From Methanosarcina sp. UBA402 (GTDB taxonomy: Archaea > Halobacteriota > Methanosarcinia > Methanosarcinales > Methanosarcinaceae): 5,482 nucleotides of DNA. Under the pieces are notes generated by a model. That model was given only the letters and a program-made list of their open reading frames with translations, was not told the origin of the DNA and did no database searches. Position numbers and translations under genes: made by a program. Of the stretch, positions 1 through 5,372 are shown in pieces. Each line of letters opens with the position of its first letter. The first letter of the stretch is position 1. The stretch lies in assembly GCA_002509325.1 (NCBI GenBank), contig DADO01000164.1, positions 1-5,482 on the forward strand, given 5' to 3'.

Positions 1-311
1 CAAAATGTCGCATTATTTAAAATGGTGACTATAATTATTTACTGGCACGACTGAGTGATAGACAAATTAAATCACTATTTAACTTCCTCTAATGTATAGC
101 AATGCTAGTTGTGATTACATCAACTTTCTTATTGCTTCTTCATTGTTATTAGCTGTACTGAAGCTTCGAAGAGGATATCTTAAAATTCAAACTATTTCTA
201 AATTTGGAGAACAATCAAAGTTAACTTTGCTCATAGATAATGTGCCAATCTTCCTGTAATATCGAAATAGAGGCTAGCTCGATAATAGTCATTTCTGGTT
301 ATCTGAGCTTC
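1..311. other. Non-coding flank, no supported gene
   Basis: This flank lies downstream of the minus-strand membrane protein gene and is broken by stops in all frames. The longest minus-strand open pieces are about 23 codons (for example 292 to 221, starting MTIIELASIS, and a fragment ending NNNEEAIRKLM near 103-105). They have no clear ribosome binding site and I do not recognise them. They could be chance or remnants of a decayed gene. A perfect 14-bp palindrome, CAAAGTTAACTTTG, sits at 216-229; it could be a protein-binding site but nothing ties it to a gene. I see no T-run on the minus strand that would make an obvious terminator for the gene ending at 312. Confidence 0.5.
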
Positions 312-1214
312 TCATTGCACACCTCGACGAATTTTATCTTTAATAAGATAGAAGAAACCTCCATAGGAGAAAAGTGTGAGTATCGGGAATATAAATAGTC
401 CTTCTTTGACCACCTCAATATCCCCACTCAAAACCTGAACTATAGCCATCATGTCTACAGCAGTTCCAATGGTAATGAAGAATCCAAAGAATAGGAGCAA
501 TATTGAATATGCCTTTTTTGGTTTTGAAAGCATCAGGGATAGCGCCAGAAAGCCTAAGGGAATACTTATTCCAAGGTCAAGATACCTGATGGTCCAGAAG
601 GCAGTTGGAGCCGCTTTGTATGAACCATCAGGAAGGTCTCCAGTATTTGTAACTTGCTGGATTTGGGATATCCACATAACTGCAAAGAGCAGGAAGAATA
701 CGATCATTAGACCCACGTAGATTCGCAGACCTCTAGGTTTGAAGTCAGGAGCATCTGCTTCGGAAAACATAGATAAGCTACCTAAAAGCAGGATGAGCCC
801 GCCTATTACAAGGATTCCGAAAAGCCACCAGTAATTCTCAACATTGCCGCTGTAGGCTGAATTGCTCCATTCCTGGCCAATCCCGATGGAAAGCCCTGTG
901 TACATTAATGTTATCGGTGTAAGTATCAACAGGTATTTTGAGCCAGCCCTTCTGGCCAGACATAAAATTCCACCAATTAGCAGTATCGGTGCAATCAGTA
1001 CCAGATTTGTAAGATCCTGCCCTGTAATCTGCCATATACCAGATTGAGAGGTTCTATATTGTATAATTTCCTGACCAATGGGTCCAAGAAAAGCGATTAA
1101 AACCAGAGTCGCTGCGCAGATGATTGCAGTTACTCCAATTATGTACCAGGGAATTAAGCACTCATTTGCTAATTCACTTCTTGTTTCGCACTGCATTTTA
1201 AGAAAAGAAGTCAT
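312..1214 (-). CDS. Multi-pass membrane protein of unknown function (about 8 TM)
   Basis: A 300-residue integral membrane protein of unrecognised function. Hydrophobic segments lie roughly at residues 22-43, 70-87, 93-112, 128-150, 164-183, 205-229, 235-262 and 272-291. The N-terminal 20 residues are polar, with two cysteines (C9, C19). The C-terminus ends in a basic tail (KDKIRRGVQ), which by the positive-inside rule suggests a cytoplasmic C-terminus. The loop at 184-204 is polar and probably exposed. The most distinctive stretch is RYLDLGISIPLGFLALSLM at 210-228, a charged Arg-Tyr-Leu-Asp motif at the start of a membrane helix. From memory it resembles uncharacterised prokaryotic membrane proteins with a 'DL..xxPL' motif, but I cannot name a family. 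No catalytic or transport signature is visible. Start choice: ATG at 1214 lacks a Shine-Dalgarno site but lies about 27 bases from a good TATA box, so the message may be leaderless. An alternative start is Met7 at 1196. The gene is divergent from trkA and far from it, so a link to potassium transport is not implied. The reading frame is clearly real (long, uniformly hydrophobic, moderate GC beside AT-rich spacers); the function is unknown. Confidence 0.85.
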   Translation of the reverse strand: MTSFLKMQCETRSELANECLIPWYIIGVTAIICAATLVLIAFLGPIGQEIIQYRTSQSGIWQITGQDLTNLVLIAPILLIGGILCLARRAGSKYLLILTPITLMYTGLSIGIGQEWSNSAYSGNVENYWWLFGILVIGGLILLLGSLSMFSEADAPDFKPRGLRIYVGLMIVFFLLFAVMWISQIQQVTNTGDLPDGSYKAAPTAFWTIRYLDLGISIPLGFLALSLMLSKPKKAYSILLLFFGFFITIGTAVDMMAIVQVLSGDIEVVKEGLFIFPILTLFSYGGFFYLIKDKIRRGVQ

Positions 1215-1236
1215 GCTTTATAATAAAATTTCCACA

Positions 1237-1245
1237 CTTATATAG
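1237..1245 (-). promoter_or_regulatory. TATA box for the minus-strand membrane protein gene
   Basis: Read on the minus strand this is CTATATAAG, preceded by a purine-rich AAAAAGGGAA that could act as a BRE. Its centre is about 27 bases upstream of the ATG at 1214. Archaeal transcription usually starts about 25 bases downstream of the TATA centre, so the transcript would begin at or within a few bases of the start codon. That fits the missing ribosome binding site. A second AT-rich box at 1217-1227 (minus strand, TTTATTATAAA) would instead place initiation near the second ATG at 1196. Confidence 0.55.
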
Positions 1246-1389
1246 TTCCCTTTTTGTTTCTTTTGGAAGAGTATCCTGCCCCCTCTTTGTAAGGATTTGT
1301 CTGCAAGATCTTAAACAAAAACACTTAGGATTTCTAATAAAAGTTTCTATTTGAAGTCTTTGTTTGGTGGAATAAGCAGAGCTTCATAA

Positions 1390-1414
1390 ATATATCTTTA
1401 GAGAAAGATTATAT
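1390..1414. repeat. AT-rich hairpin with AGAG loop
   Basis: Positions 1390-1399 pair with 1404-1414 around a four-base AGAG loop, giving ten base pairs with one bulged T at 1410. The left arm begins with a TATA-like ATAAATATAT string (1386-1395), so the site may instead be a promoter element or protein-binding site. No gene follows it closely on either strand. Confidence 0.35.
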
Positions 1415-1862
1415 GCCCTCTTCAATAAGAATTTACAGTTTTTTATGACTTGAGGTTTTGTCAAAATCGATGAAAATGCCTTAAAAATATAAAAAAGACA
1501 TCTAATTGTTTATTTATCCAAAAAATTACATCTAATGCCTTTAAAATAGCACCACCAAATGGAGCTGAATATGAAATTAGGTCATTAGAACTTAATTAAT
1601 ATCACGTATGTTCAAAAAATTAACATTTTATATAATATTTTTTACAAATTTCATAAAATTATAAATATGAAATATGTGTTGAAAATATAATTAGGTTTTT
1701 TCTCTTGATTATATGATTTTAATCCATTTAATTTAAATTATTGGAATTAAAAATACATTAAATTGATTTTAAACTATTTTAAACAAATCTTCTTACAAAA
1801 TAAATATTATTGTCACATATTATTGAAAAATAAGTAATTTTATGGAAAATGGCAAAACCTCA

Positions 1863-1880
1863 CTTAAATCTAAATTTAAG
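1863..1880. repeat. Perfect 7-bp inverted repeat CTTAAAT / ATTTAAG
   Basis: CTTAAAT at 1863-1869 and ATTTAAG at 1874-1880 are perfect inverted arms separated by CTAA. It lies about 270 bases before trkA. Symmetric AT-rich sites like this can be regulator-binding sites, but in a background this AT-rich a chance origin is quite possible. Confidence 0.3.
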
Positions 1881-2010
1881 CAAAAAATAAGATGTACTTT
1901 TTAGGAAATCGTCAATTGAGCTTATCCCAAAATCCATTTTATTTAAGTCTTGAAAAGCAAGCTGTTTTTAGAAATCAGACTATTTTTGGAAAAGCAAAAT
2001 ACCTTAGAAA

Positions 2011-2065
2011 GATAAATAATATTTACCCATTGAAGACCTTTTATGGTATCGATGCATAATATTTA
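2011..2065 (+). promoter_or_regulatory. Candidate trkA promoter region with duplicated TATA-like boxes
   Basis: GATAAATAATATTTA at 2011-2025 and GATGCATAATATTTA at 2051-2065 match at 13 of 15 positions and are exactly 40 bases apart. Either could serve as a TATA element. The first is preceded by a purine-rich TTAGAAA that could be a BRE. Using the usual 25-base spacing, initiation would fall near 2046 or 2086, giving a trkA leader of roughly 110 or 70 bases. Two start sites, or one promoter plus a regulator site covering the same sequence, are both possible. Confidence 0.4.
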
Positions 2066-2099
2066 TCATAAACAAGATCATTTACATTTTTCCATTTCC

Positions 2100-2143
2100 A
2101 GGCTTAAGCAAGCGGGTTAATTTATCTGAAATTAAGCTTTTTT
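2100..2143 (+). promoter_or_regulatory. trkA leader: hairpin plus T-run with a competing fold
   Basis: TTAATTT (2117-2123) and AAATTAA (2129-2135) form a perfect 7-bp hairpin with a five-base loop, followed after GC by six T residues (2138-2143). The T-run touches the trkA ribosome binding site. A second helix can form between 2100-2107 and 2132-2139 (eight pairs, one G-T wobble), and it uses the same right-hand bases, so the two folds exclude one another. This has the geometry of an attenuator or of a structure controlling access to the ribosome binding site. The helices are AT-rich and weak, so function is only suggested. Confidence 0.3.
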
Positions 2144-2153
2144 GAGGGTACTT

Positions 2154-3500
2154 ATGAAAGCAATAGTCATAGGGGCAGGAGAGGTTGGATATCATATCGC
2201 AAAGTTCCTCTCCCTCACACACGACGTAATTGTTATCGAGAAAGATGAGCAGGTCGCCCAAAGGGCGGATGAACTCGATGTTCAGGTTCTGGAGGGAAAT
2301 GGTGCAAACGCTGATATTCTCGCAAGTATCCTTCATGATGTGGATATTCTGATTGCGGTCACAGGGGTTGATGAAGTCAATATTGTTGCCTGCATGACTG
2401 CAAAACTTATCATAAGGTCCCATCCTGGCTGGAAAGAAACCAAAACCATTGCAAGAGTCAGCAATCCGGATTACATTGATATGCCTATAACCTCAAGGGC
2501 TCAGGTTGGAGTCGACCTTATGATCTGTCCTGAACTTGCGCTTGCCTCGGAGGTTGCCGAGGTACTTTCAAGTCCATCAGCCATAGATACTGAAGTCTTT
2601 GCCGGGGGAAAAGTTCAGATGATGGAATTTGCTATCCGTCCTGACAGTAAGCTTGTAGGAAAGCAAATCCAGGATCTCGAGCTTGCTGACTGCTGCATTG
2701 TCAGTGCAATCTTTCGGAAACACGAAATAGTTATTCCCCATGGAGACGATGCTATTTACGCAAATGACCATGTGGTAGTTGTGGGCGAGCCAAAAGCCCT
2801 GGAAGAACTTGGGCGCTTCTTTGGGAACGGGGAGACTCACAGAAATAAAATTCTCCTTATTGGCTGTGGAATTGTAGGGTTTTATCTTGCCAAATTGATA
2901 GACAAAGATGAGAATGCAGACCTTAAGATTATTGAGCATAGTAGAAGCAGGTGTATAGAAGTTGCGGAAATGCTTGAAAACGCCCTTATTTTAAATGGGG
3001 ACGGCACAGATATCAATCTTCTGAGGGAAGAAAATATTGAAGACATGGATGTTGTGCTTGCAGTTACGAATAACGACGAGAAAAATCTTCTGTGCTCTCT
3101 TCTGGCAAAACAACTGGGTGCAAAGAAGGTAATCGCAAGAGCTGACCGCCCGGACTATGTACCTCTTTTTGAAATGATAGGGATAGACATGGCAGTCAGT
3201 CCCAGGGAAGCAACTGTAAATGAAGTACTCAAGCTTACAATGGGAAAAGGTATCGAAAAGCTTGCCACTCTGGAAGGCGAAAAGGCAGAAATCATCGAAT
3301 ACACGACCTCAAGGTACTCGAAAATTGTAGGGAAGTCCCTTGATAGGGTCAAGTTTCCTAAAGGAGCGATCGTTACCATGGTAGTTCATAATGATGAAAT
3401 TATCATACCTAGAGGAGATACCGTAATTCGGGAAGGTGACAAGGTAATAGTCTTTGCGCTGTCTTCCGCGGTTTCGGCGGTTGAGAAATTTTTTAAGTAA
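2154..3500 (+). CDS. trkA: TrkA, NAD-binding regulatory subunit of potassium uptake
   Basis: A 448-residue cytoplasmic protein with the complete tandem RCK architecture of TrkA. The first RCK_N Rossmann domain spans residues 1-135, with the GAGEVG dinucleotide loop at 7-12 and the ribose-binding acidic residue in VIVIEKD (E29). The first RCK_C domain is about 145-224. A second Rossmann domain at 232-355 has GCGIVG at 237-242 and E261 after its second strand. A second RCK_C domain is about 367-448. In the family, TrkA forms a ring under the TrkH channel and gates it on binding nucleotide. Length matches the usual 450-460 residues. The start is taken as ATG 2154 because the protein then opens MKAIVIGAGEVG, with the Rossmann strand at the N-terminus as in homologues, and GAGG at 2144-2147 sits six bases upstream. 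A TTG at 2142 would add only four residues and has no binding site. trkH follows 262 bases later on the same strand, which supports the assignment. Both GxGxxG motifs are intact, so both halves could bind nucleotide. Confidence 0.96.
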   Translation: MKAIVIGAGEVGYHIAKFLSLTHDVIVIEKDEQVAQRADELDVQVLEGNGANADILASILHDVDILIAVTGVDEVNIVACMTAKLIIRSHPGWKETKTIARVSNPDYIDMPITSRAQVGVDLMICPELALASEVAEVLSSPSAIDTEVFAGGKVQMMEFAIRPDSKLVGKQIQDLELADCCIVSAIFRKHEIVIPHGDDAIYANDHVVVVGEPKALEELGRFFGNGETHRNKILLIGCGIVGFYLAKLIDKDENADLKIIEHSRSRCIEVAEMLENALILNGDGTDINLLREENIEDMDVVLAVTNNDEKNLLCSLLAKQLGAKKVIARADRPDYVPLFEMIGIDMAVSPREATVNEVLKLTMGKGIEKLATLEGEKAEIIEYTTSRYSKIVGKSLDRVKFPKGAIVTMVVHNDEIIIPRGDTVIREGDKVIVFALSSAVSAVEKFFK

Positions 3501-3762
3501 AGAATAAATACGAAAAATTCAAAAGGGTCTAGCAGGCTTTAAAAAAAGAGGGCATCTATTCAGCGTACCACAAAACAGTCTATAGATACTGATTATCAAG
3601 TTTCAAAGGCATAGAATTACCAACTCACGTAAAACCAAAAAACGCAATCAATAGCCAAAAATTACATATTATAATTTAAGATAATTTTGGTCGATTCATA
3701 TTTAAGAAGATGCCTATTGATATTGTTTTTCTTATGCTGAATAGTTACAAAAGAGGATCCGC
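3501..3762 (+). promoter_or_regulatory. trkA-trkH spacer with candidate trkH promoter
   Basis: A 262-base AT-rich spacer. Two TATA-like strings are present: ACATATTATAATTTAAG at 3664-3680 and CATATTTAAG at 3698-3707. The second would place transcription start near 3728, about 35 bases before the trkH ATG. I see no strong terminator behind trkA: there is no GC-rich hairpin, and the long homopolymer at 3541-3547 is A on this strand. trkH may therefore be expressed both from its own promoter and by read-through from trkA. Confidence 0.35.
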
Positions 3763-3766
3763 ATGA
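3734..3766 (+). CDS. Possible 10-codon leader ORF overlapping the trkH start
   Basis: ATG at 3734 opens a ten-residue frame, MLNSYKRGSA, whose TGA (3764-3766) overlaps the trkH ATG (3763-3765) in the sequence ATGA. This is the overlap typical of translational coupling. The GAGGAT ribosome binding site of trkH lies inside this frame, so ribosomes translating it would cross that site. The frame has no Shine-Dalgarno site of its own, but its ATG is only a few bases past the start predicted from the TATA-like box at 3698-3707, so near-leaderless translation is conceivable. At this length chance is a serious alternative. Confidence 0.2.
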   Translation: MLNSYKRGSA

Positions 3767-5193
3767 ATTTTAGAGTTGTCTTATACGTGCTTGGCGGTCT
3801 GCTCAGACTCCTTGGGCTGTTCATGATCGTCCCTCTAGGAGTTTCATACTATTATGGAGAGAGTTTAACTCCTTTTCTGGTTTCGATTTTCATAACCACA
3901 GTTACAGGTTTTCTTCTGCTCTCTTATAAAACCGAAGAGGAATGGATGCGCAAGGAGGGCATTGCAATCGTTGCCCTTGGCTGGCTCGCAGCTGCTGTTT
4001 TTGGAGCCATACCTTTTATGATGGATGGGATTTCTCCCCTGAACGCCGTTTTTGAATCCATGTCTGGATTTACCACGACAGGTTCAACAATTCTTACTGA
4101 TATAGAAAGCCATCCTAAAGGCATCCTTTTCTGGAGAGGCATGATTATGTGGCTCGGGGGCATGGGTATTATCGTGCTTTTCATCGCGATCCTGCCCAAA
4201 CTCGGGGTTGCGGGTCGCCAGCTTTTCAGGGCAGAAGCACCTGGACCCACTGAGGAAAAGCTGAAGCCAAGGGTCAGGGAAACCGCAAGAATTCTCTGGT
4301 CGATTTACTTCGTAATCTCCTTCCTGATGGTTGTTTCTCTTCTGTTTGCAGATGTTTCCCTCTACGACGCGCTTAATCATATGTTTACTACAATGGCTTG
4401 TGGAGGTTTCTCCAATTATGGGCAGAGCATTGGGGCTTTTAAAAGCCCTCTTGTTGAGTACATAATAACATTTTTTACATTCGTTGCCGGGGCAAACTTT
4501 GCCCTTTACTATCGGGCAATCTATATAGACAAAAATCTCCTTTTTAAAGATGATGAATTCCGGTTCTATACCGCCCTGATCCTTGCAGCAAGTGGACTTC
4601 TTACCTTCCTGCTCTGGCGAGACCTGGGCACAAACCTTTCTGATTCTTTCAGATTTGCAATCTTTCATGTAGTCACAATCATGACAAGTACAGGATTTGC
4701 AACAACAGATTTTAATCTCTGGTCTGAATCCGCGAAAATGATACTTATTATAGTTATGTTCATTGGAGCCTGTGCAGGTTCTACAGGTGGGGGCATCAAG
4801 GTTGTACGAATCCTTATCCTTCTCAGGCACAGCAGAATAGAATTATTCAAGGCTCTTCATCCTAGAGCCGTAAGAAACGTTAAGTTTAACAATAAAATCG
4901 TGCCCGATGAGATTGTCAATTCTATTGTTTCATTTGTTGTCATATATTTGCTAGTCTTTCTTTCAAGCGCCTTGATTCTCTCGGTTCTGGGCATGGACAT
5001 TATAACCTCAATTACTGCATCCATAGTTACACTCGGTAATATAGGACCAGGTCTAAACGTGGTAGGCCCAATGGGCAGTTTTGATCCTATTCCTCCCCTA
5101 GGAAAGCTGGTTTTGATTGCAAATATGTGGATTGGCAGGCTCGAGGTTTATACTGTAATCCTACTCTTTACGCCTGAGTTCTGGAAAAAGTAA
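3763..5193 (+). CDS. trkH: TrkH, potassium channel/transporter membrane subunit
   Basis: A 476-residue integral membrane protein of the TrkH/TrkG/KtrB superfamily, which carries potassium inward through a pore built from four M1-P-M2 repeats. An extra N-terminal hydrophobic pair at about 6-29 and 36-54 matches the TrkH-type D0 domain. All four filter loops are visible: SGFTTTGST at 101-109, MACGGFSNYG at 211-220, MTSTGFATTDF at 307-317 and GNIGPGLN at 425-432. The filter glycines are probably G107, G215, G311 and G428. GACAGSTGGGIK at 335-346 is the conserved glycine-rich segment of the intramembrane gating loop. WIGRLEVYTVILLF near the C-terminus is also family-typical. Length is close to bacterial TrkH (about 480), so the gene is complete. 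The ATG at 3763 is preceded by GAGGAT at 3753-3758, a good ribosome binding site. It lies downstream of trkA on the same strand, which supports a TrkAH pair. Coupling to proton or sodium cannot be read from the sequence. A tandem repeat array begins four bases after the stop. Confidence 0.96.
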   Translation: MNFRVVLYVLGGLLRLLGLFMIVPLGVSYYYGESLTPFLVSIFITTVTGFLLLSYKTEEEWMRKEGIAIVALGWLAAAVFGAIPFMMDGISPLNAVFESMSGFTTTGSTILTDIESHPKGILFWRGMIMWLGGMGIIVLFIAILPKLGVAGRQLFRAEAPGPTEEKLKPRVRETARILWSIYFVISFLMVVSLLFADVSLYDALNHMFTTMACGGFSNYGQSIGAFKSPLVEYIITFFTFVAGANFALYYRAIYIDKNLLFKDDEFRFYTALILAASGLLTFLLWRDLGTNLSDSFRFAIFHVVTIMTSTGFATTDFNLWSESAKMILIIVMFIGACAGSTGGGIKVVRILILLRHSRIELFKALHPRAVRNVKFNNKIVPDEIVNSIVSFVVIYLLVFLSSALILSVLGMDIITSITASIVTLGNIGPGLNVVGPMGSFDPIPPLGKLVLIANMWIGRLEVYTVILLFTPEFWKK

Positions 5194-5197
5194 CCCA

Positions 5198-5253
5198 CCC
5201 GAGTTCCGCTTCCCGAGTTCAGCTTCCCGAGTTCAGCTTCCCGAGTTCCGCTT
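5198..5253 (+). repeat. Tandem array, four 14-bp units CCCGAGTTCmGCTT
   Basis: Four contiguous 14-bp units at 5198-5211, 5212-5225, 5226-5239 and 5240-5253. They are identical except at position 10, which reads C, A, A, C from left to right. The unit is not a multiple of three and lies outside any gene, so it is non-coding. It is far more GC-rich than the spacers elsewhere in the window. The symmetric variant order suggests recent copying by slippage or unequal exchange. Any of the CCCG segments could pair with the CGGG segments at 5254-5257 or 5262-5265, giving several alternative hairpins. Confidence 0.9.
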
Positions 5254-5258
5254 CGGGA
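5239..5258 (+). terminator. GC-rich hairpin behind trkH, possible transcript end
   Basis: TCCCGA (5239-5244) pairs with TCGGGA (5253-5258) around an eight-base loop. It sits 46 bases after the trkH stop. The only following T-run is TTTT at 5270-5273, so it is weak as an intrinsic terminator; archaeal termination usually depends on T-runs. It could instead protect the 3' end of the message. Confidence 0.35.
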
Positions 5259-5266
5259 GCACGGGA

Positions 5267-5298
5267 CCCTTTTCGCTCACTTCGTTCGCTCAAGAGGG
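5267..5298 (+). repeat. Stem-loop with internal TTCGCTCA direct repeat
   Basis: CCCTTTT (5267-5273) pairs with AAGAGGG (5292-5298) over seven positions, one a T-G wobble in RNA from this strand. The octamer TTCGCTCA occurs at 5272-5279 and 5285-5292, separated by CTTCG. From memory, strings close to TTCGCTCACTTCGTTCGCTC recur in intergenic DNA of many prokaryotes, including methanogens, so this may be a dispersed repeat. The T-G wobble becomes a mismatch on the opposite strand, so the stem is stronger in RNA made in the trkH direction. No T-run follows. Confidence 0.5.
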
Positions 5299-5305
5299 CT
5301 AAATT

Positions 5306-5371
5306 ATGGACAAGAAATGCTATATTCAACTCCTCATGAGAGTCGATTTACCTGAATTAACCGGAAATTAA
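5306..5371 (+). CDS. Possible 21-residue small ORF, doubtful
   Basis: ATG at 5306 opens 21 codons (beginning MDKKCYIQLLMRV) to TAA at 5369-5371. AGAGGG at 5293-5298 lies seven bases upstream and could act as a ribosome binding site, but the same bases form the right arm of the stem-loop before it. I do not recognise the peptide. It may be chance, since it lies in what looks like repeat-rich intergenic DNA. Confidence 0.15.
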   Translation: MDKKCYIQLLMRVDLPELTGN

Positions 5372-5372
5372 A

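Larger units (their letters stand above)
1246..2010. other. Long AT-rich divergent intergenic region
   Basis: About 760 bases without a supported gene between the divergent membrane protein promoter and the trkA promoter area. Only very short open frames exist (for example MPSSIRIYSFL from 1413). By hand count 1621-1860 contains about 35 G or C in 240 bases, near 15%, against much higher GC in the flanking genes. It contains several small repeats and hairpins listed separately. A 12-bp palindrome, TAATTTAAATTA, is at 1729-1740. ATTTTAAAC occurs twice exactly 10 bases apart at 1766-1774 and 1776-1784. An unannotated small RNA cannot be excluded, but I see no recognisable one. Confidence 0.6.

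Noticed and set aside
261..283. ATCGA / TCGAT inverted repeat as terminator of the membrane protein gene
   Set aside because: The five-base arms enclose a large loop, and no T-run follows on the minus strand.
221..292. 23-residue minus-strand ORF just after the membrane protein stop
   Set aside because: It is very short, has no clear ribosome binding site and no recognised similarity. It is kept only as a note in the flank entry.
291..316. Eight-codon minus-strand frame whose ATG overlaps the TGA of the membrane protein gene, with GAGGTG upstream
   Set aside because: The GAGGTG is part of the Arg-Gly-Val codons ending the gene, and the frame (MRSSDNQK) is too short to support.
2142..2153. 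TTG start adding four residues to TrkA
   Set aside because: No ribosome binding site precedes it, whereas ATG 2154 has GAGG at good spacing and gives the N-terminus expected for the Rossmann fold.
2082..2423. Minus-strand open frame across the trkA start
   Set aside because: It overlaps the trkA leader and the first Rossmann domain and has no recognisable product or start signal.
3541..3547. A7 run as a terminator for trkA
   Set aside because: It is a T-run only on the minus strand, where no gene approaches it. Transcription from trkA reads A residues there.
4084..4830. Long minus-strand open frame (248 codons) inside trkH
   Set aside because: Its translation is rich in cysteine, histidine and charge without domain character, and it is antisense to a fully conserved TrkH frame. 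It is a shadow.
5198..5253. Tandem units as a CRISPR array
   Set aside because: Units are 14 bp and contiguous with no spacers, and no cas genes are present.
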